DNA of 64,000 nucleotides, taken from NCBI GenBank assembly GCA_050944035.1, contig JBMNQH010000003.1:1-64000 (forward strand), written 5' to 3'. Shown here piece by piece: positions 34,338 through 42,738 of the stretch (its first letter is position 1; the number at the start of each line of letters is the position of its first letter). The position numbers and the translations under genes are program-made. The notes under the pieces were generated by a model that saw only the letters and a program-made list of their open reading frames with translations, was not told the DNA's origin and made no database searches. Source of the DNA: JBMNQH01 sp050944035 (GTDB lineage Bacteria > Bacillota > Clostridia > Oscillospirales > Oscillospiraceae).

Positions 34338-35789
34338 TTATTTCTTCCACGCAGCCGGAACAAACAAAATCAAAATCGGGTAGAGCTCCAGCCGTCCCAG
34401 CAGCATACAAATGGTCAAGATAATTTTACTAAATTCTGAGAAACTGCCAAAGTTCATCACCGGGCCAACGGCGCCCAAACCAGGTCCAATGTTGCTGATG
34501 CAGGCAACCACTGCTGTAAAATTGGTAACAAGATCAAAACCGTCCACACAGATGAGCAATACCGATGCCCCGGTAATCAGCAGATAGATCAAGGTAAAAC
34601 TCTGAATACTGCTGACCGTTTTGTCATCCAGTACTTCGCCATCCATATGAACCAGGCTGACAGAATTGGGATGCAGTGCCTCATAAATTGATCGTCTTGC
34701 CGCTTTCAACAAGACCACCAGTCGAACCACTTTGATACCGCCGCCGGTAGAACCGGCACAGGCACCAATAAACATCAGAAGAACCAGTATCACCTTTGAA
34801 AATGAAGGCCACAAATCGAAGTTGGTCGTTGAGAACCCCGTTGTACTGATAATCGACGCAACCTGGAACGCCGACTGATGGAACGCTTCAAACAGAGAGC
34901 CATACATACTTACAATATCGACTGCGATCATTATAATGGACGCTGCGACAATGATGGCATAGGCACGCAGCTCTTCATTGGTAATCACTTTTTTGAATTC
35001 CCGCAGGAGCAACAGAAAATAGATGTTAAAATTCACTGCAAACAACAGCATAAATACGGTGGTAACGCCCTGAATATAATGGCTGTATCCCATCAGGCTG
35101 TCGTTTTTTACTGCAAAACCACCGGTACCGGCTGTACCAAAGGAAATAGTCACCGCATCAAACAGAGGAATGCCTCCCGCCAGCAACAGAACAACCTGCA
35201 ATAACGTCAATGCAAAATAGATCTCATACAGGATCTTTGCAGACCGATGCATTCTCGGAACCAGTTTTCCAACATTGATGCCGGGACTTTCTGCACGCAG
35301 CAAATGCATGGAGTCGCCATTTGCGGAATCTTTTGTCAGGGGGGCAAAGGCCAACAGAAATACCAAAACCCCCATACCGCCGAGCCAGTGTGTGAAGCTT
35401 CTCCAATACAAAAGTCCCATGGGCAAAGCTTCCACTTCTTTCAGAATGCTTGCACCGGTTGTTGTAAAACCGGAGACCACTTCAAAAATACAGTCGACAT
35501 AGTTGGAAATTGCACCACTGATGAAAAACGGCAGTGCACCAAACAGCGATACCACAATCCATACAAATCCAACAGTAACCAGGCCTTCTCTGGCATAAAA
35601 TCCAGTCCTTTTTGGCCGCTGCGCAGCTGCCAGACCACCCAGCGCAAGCAGCAGTAAAATCGTAATAGAAAAACCCCATACCGCACTGGTTTCCCCTTGA
35701 TAGAGAGAGATCAGAACGGCGGGAAGCATGAACACCGCTTCCACGCACATAATGCGGCCAATGATACTGGTGATCATCCTATAATTCAT
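34338..35789 (-). CDS. trkH: Potassium uptake protein TrkH/KtrB family
   Basis: A K+ channel-like transporter in the membrane. The 483-aa protein has four M1-P-M2 repeats with pore signatures SGFTTTGAS, GTAGTGGFA, STTGFSTT and SNIGPGLG; the conserved filter glycines are present. The gating loop region GACAGSTGGGIKVVR precedes the last repeat. It lies 23 bp after trkA on the same strand, so the two form an operon and a complex. Confidence 0.94.
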   Translation of the reverse strand: MNYRMITSIIGRIMCVEAVFMLPAVLISLYQGETSAVWGFSITILLLLALGGLAAAQRPKRTGFYAREGLVTVGFVWIVVSLFGALPFFISGAISNYVDCIFEVVSGFTTTGASILKEVEALPMGLLYWRSFTHWLGGMGVLVFLLAFAPLTKDSANGDSMHLLRAESPGINVGKLVPRMHRSAKILYEIYFALTLLQVVLLLAGGIPLFDAVTISFGTAGTGGFAVKNDSLMGYSHYIQGVTTVFMLLFAVNFNIYFLLLLREFKKVITNEELRAYAIIVAASIIMIAVDIVSMYGSLFEAFHQSAFQVASIISTTGFSTTNFDLWPSFSKVILVLLMFIGACAGSTGGGIKVVRLVVLLKAARRSIYEALHPNSVSLVHMDGEVLDDKTVSSIQSFTLIYLLITGASVLLICVDGFDLVTNFTAVVACISNIGPGLGAVGPVMNFGSFSEFSKIILTICMLLGRLELYPILILFVPAAWKK

Positions 35790-35812
35790 AGTTTTCTTCC
35801 TTTTCCCGTCTC

Positions 35813-37183
35813 TCAGCCCTCACGGACAAAAATATCACGCAGATCTACAACATAGCGGTTGGCCTTGCTGACAACAATGACAGTGTCTCCATTTTCGATG
35901 CTGTCATTTCCGCTGGGGATGATAATTTTGCCCATGCGATTGATACAGGCAATCAGCAAACCATCCTTCAGTCTCAAATCTCGAAGTGGTTTCTCTAAGT
36001 ACTTTGCAGCAGTATCCTTTACACGGAATTCCAGGGCCTCCACCTTGCCGTCAACTAGATAATGCACTGTCTGCACAGAACTGCCGTCTATATTTTGCAT
36101 ACAGCGGACATAGTGAATAATGGCCTGTGCACAGATTGGCTTCGGGTTGATAACACAGTCAATGCCTTTATCTCGAAGCAGAGCATTGTGTTCCGTGGAA
36201 TCGACCTTGGTGATAACCTGCCGTACACCGATGTGATCGGCAAACAGGGAAAGAATCAGATTTTGCTCATCGATATCAGTCATAGTAACAACGGTATCCA
36301 TCAACTCAATATTTTCGGCTTTCAATAGAGATTGACTGGAACCATCCCCATGTACCACCGTTGCTTTCGGCAGCTGTTCTGCAAGGGAAGTACAGATCTC
36401 CCGCCGTTTTTCAATAATTTTGACGCGGGTTCCAGTTTTCAGCAGCATATCGGCGAGATAATAGGCTGTTCTGCCGCCGCCAATGATCATGGCATCCTTG
36501 GTCTTTTTCTCCCGCTTTCCAATGGTTTCCATCAGTTTGGCAAGCTCCGCCGTTGCGGCGCTGACATAGATCTTGTCACCCACCTGCAAACGGAAGTTGC
36601 CATCGGGAATCAAAGCATCTCCATCCCGCTCAATGGCACAAACCAGAATCCGCAGTTTCAACCGTCTGGACAACTCCATCAGACTTGCACCGTCAAATGG
36701 ACTGCCTTCCTTGATAACCAGCTCCACAATTTCGACTCTGCCTTTGGCAAAAGAATCCCGCTTGAGAAATCCTGGAATCTGCATCAAGCGAAAGATTTCC
36801 CGTGCCGCTGTCCACTCAGGGTTGATAATCATGCTCAGGCCCATCTCTTTGCTCATCAGATAAGCCTGCTCTGAGTATTCAGGATTTCGGACACGGCAGA
36901 TGGTATTCTGGCAGCCAAGCTTTCTGGCCAGCATGCAACAGACCATATTCACTTCATCACTGGGTGTTGCGGCGATCAGAAGATCGCTGTGTTCCACATC
37001 TGCTTCCCGCTGTACATTCAGAGCTGCACCGTTGCCATACATTACCATAATATCAAGGCTGTCGGAAAGTTCCTGTACTACCTCTTTATTATTGTCAACC
37101 AGCACAATGTCATGTCCTTCTTTGGTGAGTTGGTCTGCAATCACAAAGCCAACTCTGCCACCACCTACAATTACAATTTTCAT
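35813..37183 (-). CDS. trkA: Trk potassium transport NAD-binding regulatory protein TrkA
   Basis: The cytoplasmic gating ring subunit for TrkH. The 456-aa protein carries two RCK modules: TrkA_N (1-120, GGGRVGFVIADQL) plus TrkA_C (about 140-225), then a second TrkA_N (about 232-350, IGGGRTAYYLADML) plus TrkA_C (about 370-456). It binds NAD(H)/ATP, and TrkA_C domains in Firmicutes can bind c-di-AMP (inference here). The start is ATG behind AAGGGAGAAC. Confidence 0.95.
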   Translation of the reverse strand: MKIVIVGGGRVGFVIADQLTKEGHDIVLVDNNKEVVQELSDSLDIMVMYGNGAALNVQREADVEHSDLLIAATPSDEVNMVCCMLARKLGCQNTICRVRNPEYSEQAYLMSKEMGLSMIINPEWTAAREIFRLMQIPGFLKRDSFAKGRVEIVELVIKEGSPFDGASLMELSRRLKLRILVCAIERDGDALIPDGNFRLQVGDKIYVSAATAELAKLMETIGKREKKTKDAMIIGGGRTAYYLADMLLKTGTRVKIIEKRREICTSLAEQLPKATVVHGDGSSQSLLKAENIELMDTVVTMTDIDEQNLILSLFADHIGVRQVITKVDSTEHNALLRDKGIDCVINPKPICAQAIIHYVRCMQNIDGSSVQTVHYLVDGKVEALEFRVKDTAAKYLEKPLRDLRLKDGLLIACINRMGKIIIPSGNDSIENGDTVIVVSKANRYVVDLRDIFVREG

Positions 37184-37222
37184 ATGCCAGTTCTCCCTTC
37201 TGCCTCATATGAATGCGACGCT

Positions 37223-37251
37223 ATTCTACACTAATCAATTCTGTTTTTCAA
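37223..37251 (-). promoter_or_regulatory. Promoter of trkA-trkH
   Basis: TTGAAA (37251-37246), a 17-nt spacer and TAGAAT (37228-37223) on the reverse strand, about 40 bp before the trkA ATG. Confidence 0.7.
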
Positions 37252-37368
37252 TACTTGTTTCTCCACGTTTTTTTGCACTTTTTTTCTACCCCAGTTTATG
37301 GTATAATTTTTTATGATAGTATTTTTCGTATTAGGTTTCCATTTTTTGTAAAATCGAGGTGTTCCGTG

Positions 37369-38505
37369 ATGGATGATACCATTTCTATTGTCTCCTGTTC
37401 AGATTATACACCGATCACCGCAGCCGCGGCACTGGCCGCTGCGCTGGCGCCAATCGGCGGGCTGAATTGGGTCATGCCGGGTATGCGTATTGGGATCAAA
37501 GTCAATCTTCTGCGGAAAGCAAAACCGGAAAGTGCAACCGTCACCCATCCTGTCCTCGTAACAGAGCTTTGCCGGATGCTGGTCAACCGCGGCGCCCATC
37601 CGATCGTCGGAGACAGTCCCGGCGGTCCCTGGAACGGCCCCTTCGTCAGCGCCATCTATGCCGCCTCCGGGATGAAGCTGGTGGAAACGGCCGGGGGGCA
37701 GCTCAACTACGACTTTTCTATCCGTGAAGTAGAGAATCCGCGTGGAAAAATGATTAAGCGCTTCCGTTATACCGCATGGTTGGACGACGTTGATGCCGTA
37801 ATTGACTTTGCCAAGTTGAAAACCCATGCCCTTACAACCATGACCTGCGCGGTAAAAAATTTCTATGGCCTGCTGCCTGGCACACGGAAGGTGGAGTTTC
37901 ATTACCGCTTTCCAAAAGTAGAGGATTTTTCCAATATGTTATTGGATCTGAATGAATATATCCGCCCAAAGCTGACTTTGGTCGACGCAGTTGACGCCAT
38001 GGAGGGCAATGGTCCCGCGCACGGTACACCTCGGCGGATCGGCGCACTGATCGCTGCAAACGATCCGTATTCTGCGGATCTGCTCTGTGCGCACCTGATT
38101 GGACTGCCAAACGCCTCGGTCCCAACGGTACAGGCTGCGATCGCGCGCGGTCTGTGTCCTGCTTCCGTCTCTGAGTTGAAACTGTTCGGCGATCCCGCTC
38201 GATTTGCCGTGCAGGATTTTAAAAATCTCCCACCGCAAAACTCTACGCTGTTTTGCAGCAGCTCCAAGTTAAAACAAACGCTTGCCAAGCGCTTGTTTGG
38301 CACCCATCCCAAGGTTATACAGCAGGACTGTACGGGCTGCGGTCTGTGTACGGAAGTCTGTCCGGTCGGTGCAATCACCGTAAAGGAAAAAACGGCAAGT
38401 GTGGACAGCAAACAATGTATTCGCTGTTTCTGCTGTCAGGAACTCTGTCCTTCCGGCGCTGTTGCAGTGCACCGCACGGTAATCGCCCGTTTCTTGACAA
38501 AATAA
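37369..38505 (+). CDS. DUF362 protein with two [4Fe-4S] ferredoxin motifs
   Basis: A 378-aa cytoplasmic protein. Residues 1-300 are a DUF362 domain (KVNLL, GDSPGGPW, DFAKLKTHALTTMTCAVKNFYGLLPG, read as KLKTH and KNFYGLLP). The C-terminal part has two cluster motifs, CTGCGLCTEVCP and CIRCFCCQELCP, each able to bind [4Fe-4S]. This is a common redox protein of anaerobes with no fixed function. The start at 37369 (MDDTISIV) has GAGGTG upstream; an open stretch back to 37213 has no ribosome site. Confidence 0.9.
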   Translation: MDDTISIVSCSDYTPITAAAALAAALAPIGGLNWVMPGMRIGIKVNLLRKAKPESATVTHPVLVTELCRMLVNRGAHPIVGDSPGGPWNGPFVSAIYAASGMKLVETAGGQLNYDFSIREVENPRGKMIKRFRYTAWLDDVDAVIDFAKLKTHALTTMTCAVKNFYGLLPGTRKVEFHYRFPKVEDFSNMLLDLNEYIRPKLTLVDAVDAMEGNGPAHGTPRRIGALIAANDPYSADLLCAHLIGLPNASVPTVQAAIARGLCPASVSELKLFGDPARFAVQDFKNLPPQNSTLFCSSSKLKQTLAKRLFGTHPKVIQQDCTGCGLCTEVCPVGAITVKEKTASVDSKQCIRCFCCQELCPSGAVAVHRTVIARFLTK

Positions 38506-38506
38506 G

Positions 38507-38545
38507 AAAATTGCGTCGGATTGCAATCCGACGCAATTTTTTATT
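38507..38545 (+). terminator. Terminator between two convergent genes
   Basis: A perfect 17-bp inverted repeat without loop (38507-38540), then TTATT. It ends the DUF362 gene and, on the other strand, the Gx-transporter gene. Confidence 0.9.
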
Positions 38546-38552
38546 CCCGTTT

Positions 38553-39053
38553 TTATTTTAGATTCAATTTTTGAATTGCACGAAGCAGATACATCGCCGC
38601 AACACCCGTGAATACACCGGTGATAATCGCCGCGGCAAGCAATGCAGGTGCATAATATAACAATCCCGCGGTTTTGGTTACAAAAACCGCCGCGGCAAGC
38701 TGCCCTGCATTGTGTGCGATGGCGCCAAAAATACTAACCACCCACAGGAGCCGATCGGAAAACAGGCCAATCAGAAGCGCCATTGCCAGATAGGCCAGAA
38801 TACCACCGGCAAGGCTGAAAATCAGCGCTGATACACTGCCCGCAAACACGCTGCCCATAAGAATCCGCACAAGCAAAACAATGCCCGCTTCTTTTCGCCC
38901 CAGATAGGCCATAACAAGCAGGGTAACAATATTCGCAAGTCCTAATTTCATACCGGGAACCGGAACAATGGGCGGAATTTGTGCTTCCGCAATAAAAATT
39001 GTCAGCGCAATGGCAGACAGCACAGCCATCAGCGTCAGTTTTTTTGCTTTCAT
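38553..39053 (-). CDS. Gx transporter family protein (Hpre_diP_synt_I)
   Basis: A 166-aa membrane protein with five or six TM segments. It resembles the family PF07456, once called heptaprenyl diphosphate synthase component I and now Gx transporter; MKLGLANIVTLLVMAYLGRKEA and GGILAYLAMALL are typical. The substrate is unknown. It overlaps the upstream NusG-II gene by 4 bp (ATGA), so the pair is co-translated. Such pairs are often near flavin or Rnf-type redox genes (family knowledge). Confidence 0.88.
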   Translation of the reverse strand: MKAKKLTLMAVLSAIALTIFIAEAQIPPIVPVPGMKLGLANIVTLLVMAYLGRKEAGIVLLVRILMGSVFAGSVSALIFSLAGGILAYLAMALLIGLFSDRLLWVVSIFGAIAHNAGQLAAAVFVTKTAGLLYYAPALLAAAIITGVFTGVAAMYLLRAIQKLNLK

Positions 39054-39406
39054 TCGCTCTCCTCGATTTTTATAACCACACGATTCGGCAGGCAGGTGAT
39101 CGGAATAAGGCTGTCATGAATCCAGCCCTGATGAACACAGATCTGATCCGGACAGCTTGCTTCACTGACAGAAATCTGTCCGTGTTTCACAGAGATGATG
39201 TTATAACCACCGTCCTCTGTTTCGATTTTTATCTCATAGGGTATAGCCACAGCGTTGAGATCAATTGTTTCATATAGTTCCCCATCGACATAGACACTGG
39301 CGACGGTTCCCATTGTGTGTGTATTCCGAAACAGAAGAAACAGTCCCAGCGCAGCAATGCACAGCACTGCAAAGAATACAATCCAAATGGTTGTTTTTTT
39401 TGTCAT
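39050..39406 (-). CDS. NusG domain II-containing membrane-anchored protein
   Basis: A 118-aa protein with one N-terminal TM anchor (about 6-26) and an extracytoplasmic NusG domain II-like fold. The family signature ISVSEASCPDQICVHQGWI is present, seen as EASCPDQICVHQG, as is ITCLPNRVVI. Start 39406 (MTKKTTIW) is chosen by AAAGGAGTGC; the upstream in-frame ATG lies in the promoter. It is co-transcribed with the Gx-transporter gene. The molecular role is unknown. Confidence 0.9.
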   Translation of the reverse strand: MTKKTTIWIVFFAVLCIAALGLFLLFRNTHTMGTVASVYVDGELYETIDLNAVAIPYEIKIETEDGGYNIISVKHGQISVSEASCPDQICVHQGWIHDSLIPITCLPNRVVIKIEESE

Positions 39407-39431
39407 ATTGCACTCCTTTTTGTCTCTGTCT

Positions 39432-39483
39432 ATCATAGTTAGATTTCTTAATGTTGTCAACAACGGATTGAAAGTGCTATAAT
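39432..39483. promoter_or_regulatory. Back-to-back promoters sharing one -35 element
   Basis: The 7-bp TTGTCAA (39454-39460) gives TTGACA on the reverse strand (39460-39455; 17-nt spacer; TATGAT 39437-39432) for the NusG-II gene. It also gives TTGTCA on the forward strand (39454-39459; 18-nt spacer; TATAAT 39478-39483) for the FHA-SEDS gene. The two polymerase sites overlap, so they should exclude each other. Confidence 0.7.
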
Positions 39484-39558
39484 GCTAGAATCCGGGATTT
39501 ATTCCAGTCCGTTTCGTTTCATTGGACCACTGTATTTTTCCCAGAAAGGGGCGATTAT

Positions 39559-41370
39559 ATGGAAGCAGCAGGTTTACTGCTTGACTCCTCTCTGCTTTTT
39601 CACTATTGTATTTATTTCACAAGATTTCTCTTGCCGATTCTCTCGGTATGGATCCTGTTCCGCTGTATTCGTTCGATCTTACGTGAGCGCTGCGAACCGG
39701 AAATCTGGGCTTATCTAGACCATCCAACCGGTTCCAGTTTTCCCGTCGGACATTGGGAATGCATCGTCGGTCGATCCCGCGCCTGTGACATTGTCATCAA
39801 TTCCCCTACGATCTCGCGGAATCACGCTGCATTGATTCGTAGCGGAAGCGGCCGTTGGTCCATTTATGACCTCGGATCCAAAGGCGGTATTTACGTCAAT
39901 GGCGGTCTGGTTGGGGACGACGGCGCTGCTTTGGAAGACGGTGACATTATGGATCTTGCCGATGTCAAACTGCGGTTCCGTGCCCTGGACAACGATCAGC
40001 TCTCCGCGCTTTCCTCCCGCCGCACGGCGCCCGGACGCTATGTCCATCCCGGCGCGACCTTTTTGATTCTCACCTTATTTCAGATCCTGCTGTTATTACA
40101 GCATGTCGCCACAGCCGACTCGGCATTGATTCGTCCCATTGCAATGGCTTTTCTCTCTCTGATTGTCGCCATGTGGTGTTACTATCTGATGATGCGCTCC
40201 ATTCGACGCACGGGTTTCGAGATCGAAACGCTGGCCTTCTTCCTGTGCTCGCTTGGGGTCTCTGTGGCGGCAACTTCGATACCGGAAGAGATGATCAAAC
40301 AGATTGTGCTGATGCTGGTCGGAATCCTTTGCTTTTTCATGCTCGGCTGGTGGCTGCGCAGTCTTTCCAGAACCAAAGCCATGCGTACGCCCATCGCCGT
40401 GATCTCTCTGGCTTTGCTGGCCGCCAACCTTGTGTTGAGCGAAGCCGTATTTGGTGCAAAAAACTGGCTGACCATTGGTGGTTTCTCTCTACAACCTTCC
40501 GAATTCGTGAAAATTGCCTATGTTTATGTCGGGGCTGCAACGCTTGACCGTCTGTTCCGAAACCGGAACCTGTTCGGATTTATTGCATTTTCGGCGGTTT
40601 GCGTCGGCGCGCTGGCTCTGATGGGTGACTTTGGCACCGCACTGGTCTTTTTTACCACTTTCCTTGTTATCTCCTATCTGCGTTCCGGCAATCTTGCCAC
40701 CGCATTTCTTGCCGTGGCCGCCGCCGCGCTGGCCTGTCTGCTGGTCCTCAGCGTCAAACCCACGGTCGCACAGCGATTTACCACCTGGGGTCACATCTGG
40801 GAAGACGTCAACGGTACCGGCTTCCAGCAAACCCGTGCGCTGGCCGCTGCCGCATCCGGTGGTTTGTTCGGTCTCGGTGCAGGAAACGGATTTTTACACA
40901 CCATTTTTGCAGCCAACACCGACCTGGTGTTCTGTATGCTCTGTGAGGAATACGGTCTCATCGTGGCAATCTGTGCAGTGCTTTCTGTTGTCGTGATGGC
41001 GTTCTTTACGGTTCGCACAGCGGCGCAGGGCCGTTCTTCCTTCTACGTTATCGCCGCCTGCGCTGCGGCCACCATGATGACCGTTCAACTTGCGCTGAAC
41101 GTATTTGGTGCAGTCGATATTTTGCCGTTTACCGGCGTTACTTTCCCATTTGTTTCCGTCGGCGGCAGCTCTCTGATCTCCTGCTGGGCACTTCTCGCCT
41201 TCATCAAAGCCAGTGATACCCGTCTAAACGCCAGCTTCGTGGTCAAAACCGCCGGTGGACGCCGCGTCCGTGATCGGTATGATGAAGAGGATTACGAGGA
41301 TGATTATGACGGGGACTACGAGGACGACGATTATGAAGATGATGACTACGACACCTATTCACCGGAATAA
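39559..41370 (+). CDS. FHA-domain/SEDS (FtsW/RodA/SpoVE) fusion protein
   Basis: A 603-aa membrane protein that joins an FHA domain to a SEDS peptidoglycan glycosyltransferase. After one TM (about 15-38), the FHA fold spans about 58-145 with the core residues VGRSRACDIVI, SRNHA and YDLGSKGGIYVNG. The ten-TM SEDS region follows (about 165-555) with NWLTIGG-QPSEFVK, GLFGLGAGNG, TDLVFCMLCEEYG (presumed catalytic Asp) and FPFVSVGGSSL. The tail (about 568-603) is Asp/Glu/Tyr-rich. FHA domains bind phosphothreonine, so a Ser/Thr kinase probably controls it. The PBP gene follows by 15 bp as the expected partner. Confidence 0.92.
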   Translation: MEAAGLLLDSSLLFHYCIYFTRFLLPILSVWILFRCIRSILRERCEPEIWAYLDHPTGSSFPVGHWECIVGRSRACDIVINSPTISRNHAALIRSGSGRWSIYDLGSKGGIYVNGGLVGDDGAALEDGDIMDLADVKLRFRALDNDQLSALSSRRTAPGRYVHPGATFLILTLFQILLLLQHVATADSALIRPIAMAFLSLIVAMWCYYLMMRSIRRTGFEIETLAFFLCSLGVSVAATSIPEEMIKQIVLMLVGILCFFMLGWWLRSLSRTKAMRTPIAVISLALLAANLVLSEAVFGAKNWLTIGGFSLQPSEFVKIAYVYVGAATLDRLFRNRNLFGFIAFSAVCVGALALMGDFGTALVFFTTFLVISYLRSGNLATAFLAVAAAALACLLVLSVKPTVAQRFTTWGHIWEDVNGTGFQQTRALAAAASGGLFGLGAGNGFLHTIFAANTDLVFCMLCEEYGLIVAICAVLSVVVMAFFTVRTAAQGRSSFYVIAACAAATMMTVQLALNVFGAVDILPFTGVTFPFVSVGGSSLISCWALLAFIKASDTRLNASFVVKTAGGRRVRDRYDEEDYEDDYDGDYEDDDYEDDDYDTYSPE

Positions 41371-41385
41371 GGAGGAATCTGTGCA

Positions 41386-42702
41386 ATGAAAAAAATCAAA
41401 CGCAGAGCTACAGCCGCGGCGATCGTTGCACTGCTCGTAATTGCCGGTCTCTTTGTCTATGTTCTTCGCTATATAAAAGATGGAACAGATTGGGCGCTGT
41501 TTGTCGGCAATCAGGACCTTTATACTGACGGTGTCCTCACCTCCGGTACGGTCAAGGATCGAAACGGCGTGATGCTCGCCACAACCGAGGGTGGCCTTGC
41601 CTATTCCGACGATAGCGCAGTGCGTACTTCCTGCCTCCACGTGGTCGGTGACTTTTCCGGCAACATCGGTTCCGGTGTTCTCAACGCCTTTGCCGACACA
41701 TTGAGCCGTTATAATCTGATCACTGGCGCCTACTCCTTCCGCGATACCGGTGAAACTGTGAATCTGTCCATCGACTCCTCGCTCAATGTTACGGCATACA
41801 ACGCCTTAAACGGAAAAAAGGGCGCGGTTGTCGTCATGAACTATCGGACCGGCGAGGTGCTTTGCATGGCAAGCTCTACAAGCTATGACCCCAGCAATAT
41901 TCCCGATCTCGAAAGCGATTACTACGACGGCGTCTATCTCAACCGCTGTATCAATGCAACCTATCCTCCCGGCTCTGTCTTTAAGATTATCACCCTGACA
42001 GCCGCACTGGAAACCGTCCCGGATCTGTTTGATCAGACCTTCTACTGCGACGGCAGCGTCACCGTCAACGGCAACGAGGTGGTCTGCGCTGGTGTCCATG
42101 GCTCCCAAACCATTCGGGAGGCGTTTGCAAATTCCTGCAACTGCGCCTTTGCAGAACTTGCGCTGGAGGTTGGCGCCGATACGCTTCTGGAATACGCAGA
42201 GCTCTACGGTATCACCAGCTCGATTGATCTGGACGGCATTGAAACCGCCGCAGGCAATTTTGACGCGGACGTCGATGATACGGCGCTTGCCTGGTCCGGT
42301 ATCGGCCAATCCACCGACCTGGTGTCTCCGCTTTCCATGGCCTGCGTGGCAGCCACAGTTGCAAACAACGGCACCCTGGTCAATCCAACCATTCTGCTGG
42401 ATGGTGACAACGGCACCGACCGCCGGCTTTCTGATAGCACGGCGCAGACGATCGCCGAGATGATGCAGAATAACGTTGTCAACCATTACGGACAGGGCAA
42501 CTTCCCGGGTCTGAATATCTGTGCCAAAACTGGTACCGCTGAGGTGGATGACGGTGCGCCGCACTCCTGGTTCGTCGGATTTTTGGACGATGCAGACCAT
42601 CCCTATGCCTTCGCTGTGATCGCGGAAAACAGCGGCAGCGGGCTCTCCGCCGCTGGAGCCATTGCCAACACCGTTCTACAAGCGGCGGTCAGTACCAATT
42701 GA
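41386..42702 (+). CDS. Penicillin-binding transpeptidase (class B type, short)
   Basis: A D,D-transpeptidase that cross-links peptidoglycan. The 438-aa protein has one TM anchor (about 9-30), a short dimerisation region (about 45-125) and the transpeptidase domain with SxxK PGSVFK (Ser197, Lys200), SxN SCN (250-252) and KTG in CAKTGTAEV near 385. Its length is short for class B PBPs, like the PbpA type that pairs with FtsW/RodA in actinobacteria and clostridia. It lies 15 bp after the FHA-SEDS gene, so the two act as a synthase pair. Confidence 0.93.
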   Translation: MKKIKRRATAAAIVALLVIAGLFVYVLRYIKDGTDWALFVGNQDLYTDGVLTSGTVKDRNGVMLATTEGGLAYSDDSAVRTSCLHVVGDFSGNIGSGVLNAFADTLSRYNLITGAYSFRDTGETVNLSIDSSLNVTAYNALNGKKGAVVVMNYRTGEVLCMASSTSYDPSNIPDLESDYYDGVYLNRCINATYPPGSVFKIITLTAALETVPDLFDQTFYCDGSVTVNGNEVVCAGVHGSQTIREAFANSCNCAFAELALEVGADTLLEYAELYGITSSIDLDGIETAAGNFDADVDDTALAWSGIGQSTDLVSPLSMACVAATVANNGTLVNPTILLDGDNGTDRRLSDSTAQTIAEMMQNNVVNHYGQGNFPGLNICAKTGTAEVDDGAPHSWFVGFLDDADHPYAFAVIAENSGSGLSAAGAIANTVLQAAVSTN

Positions 42703-42738
42703 TTCGTTTTAATCTTTTTTATTCTGGAGCAACCACCC

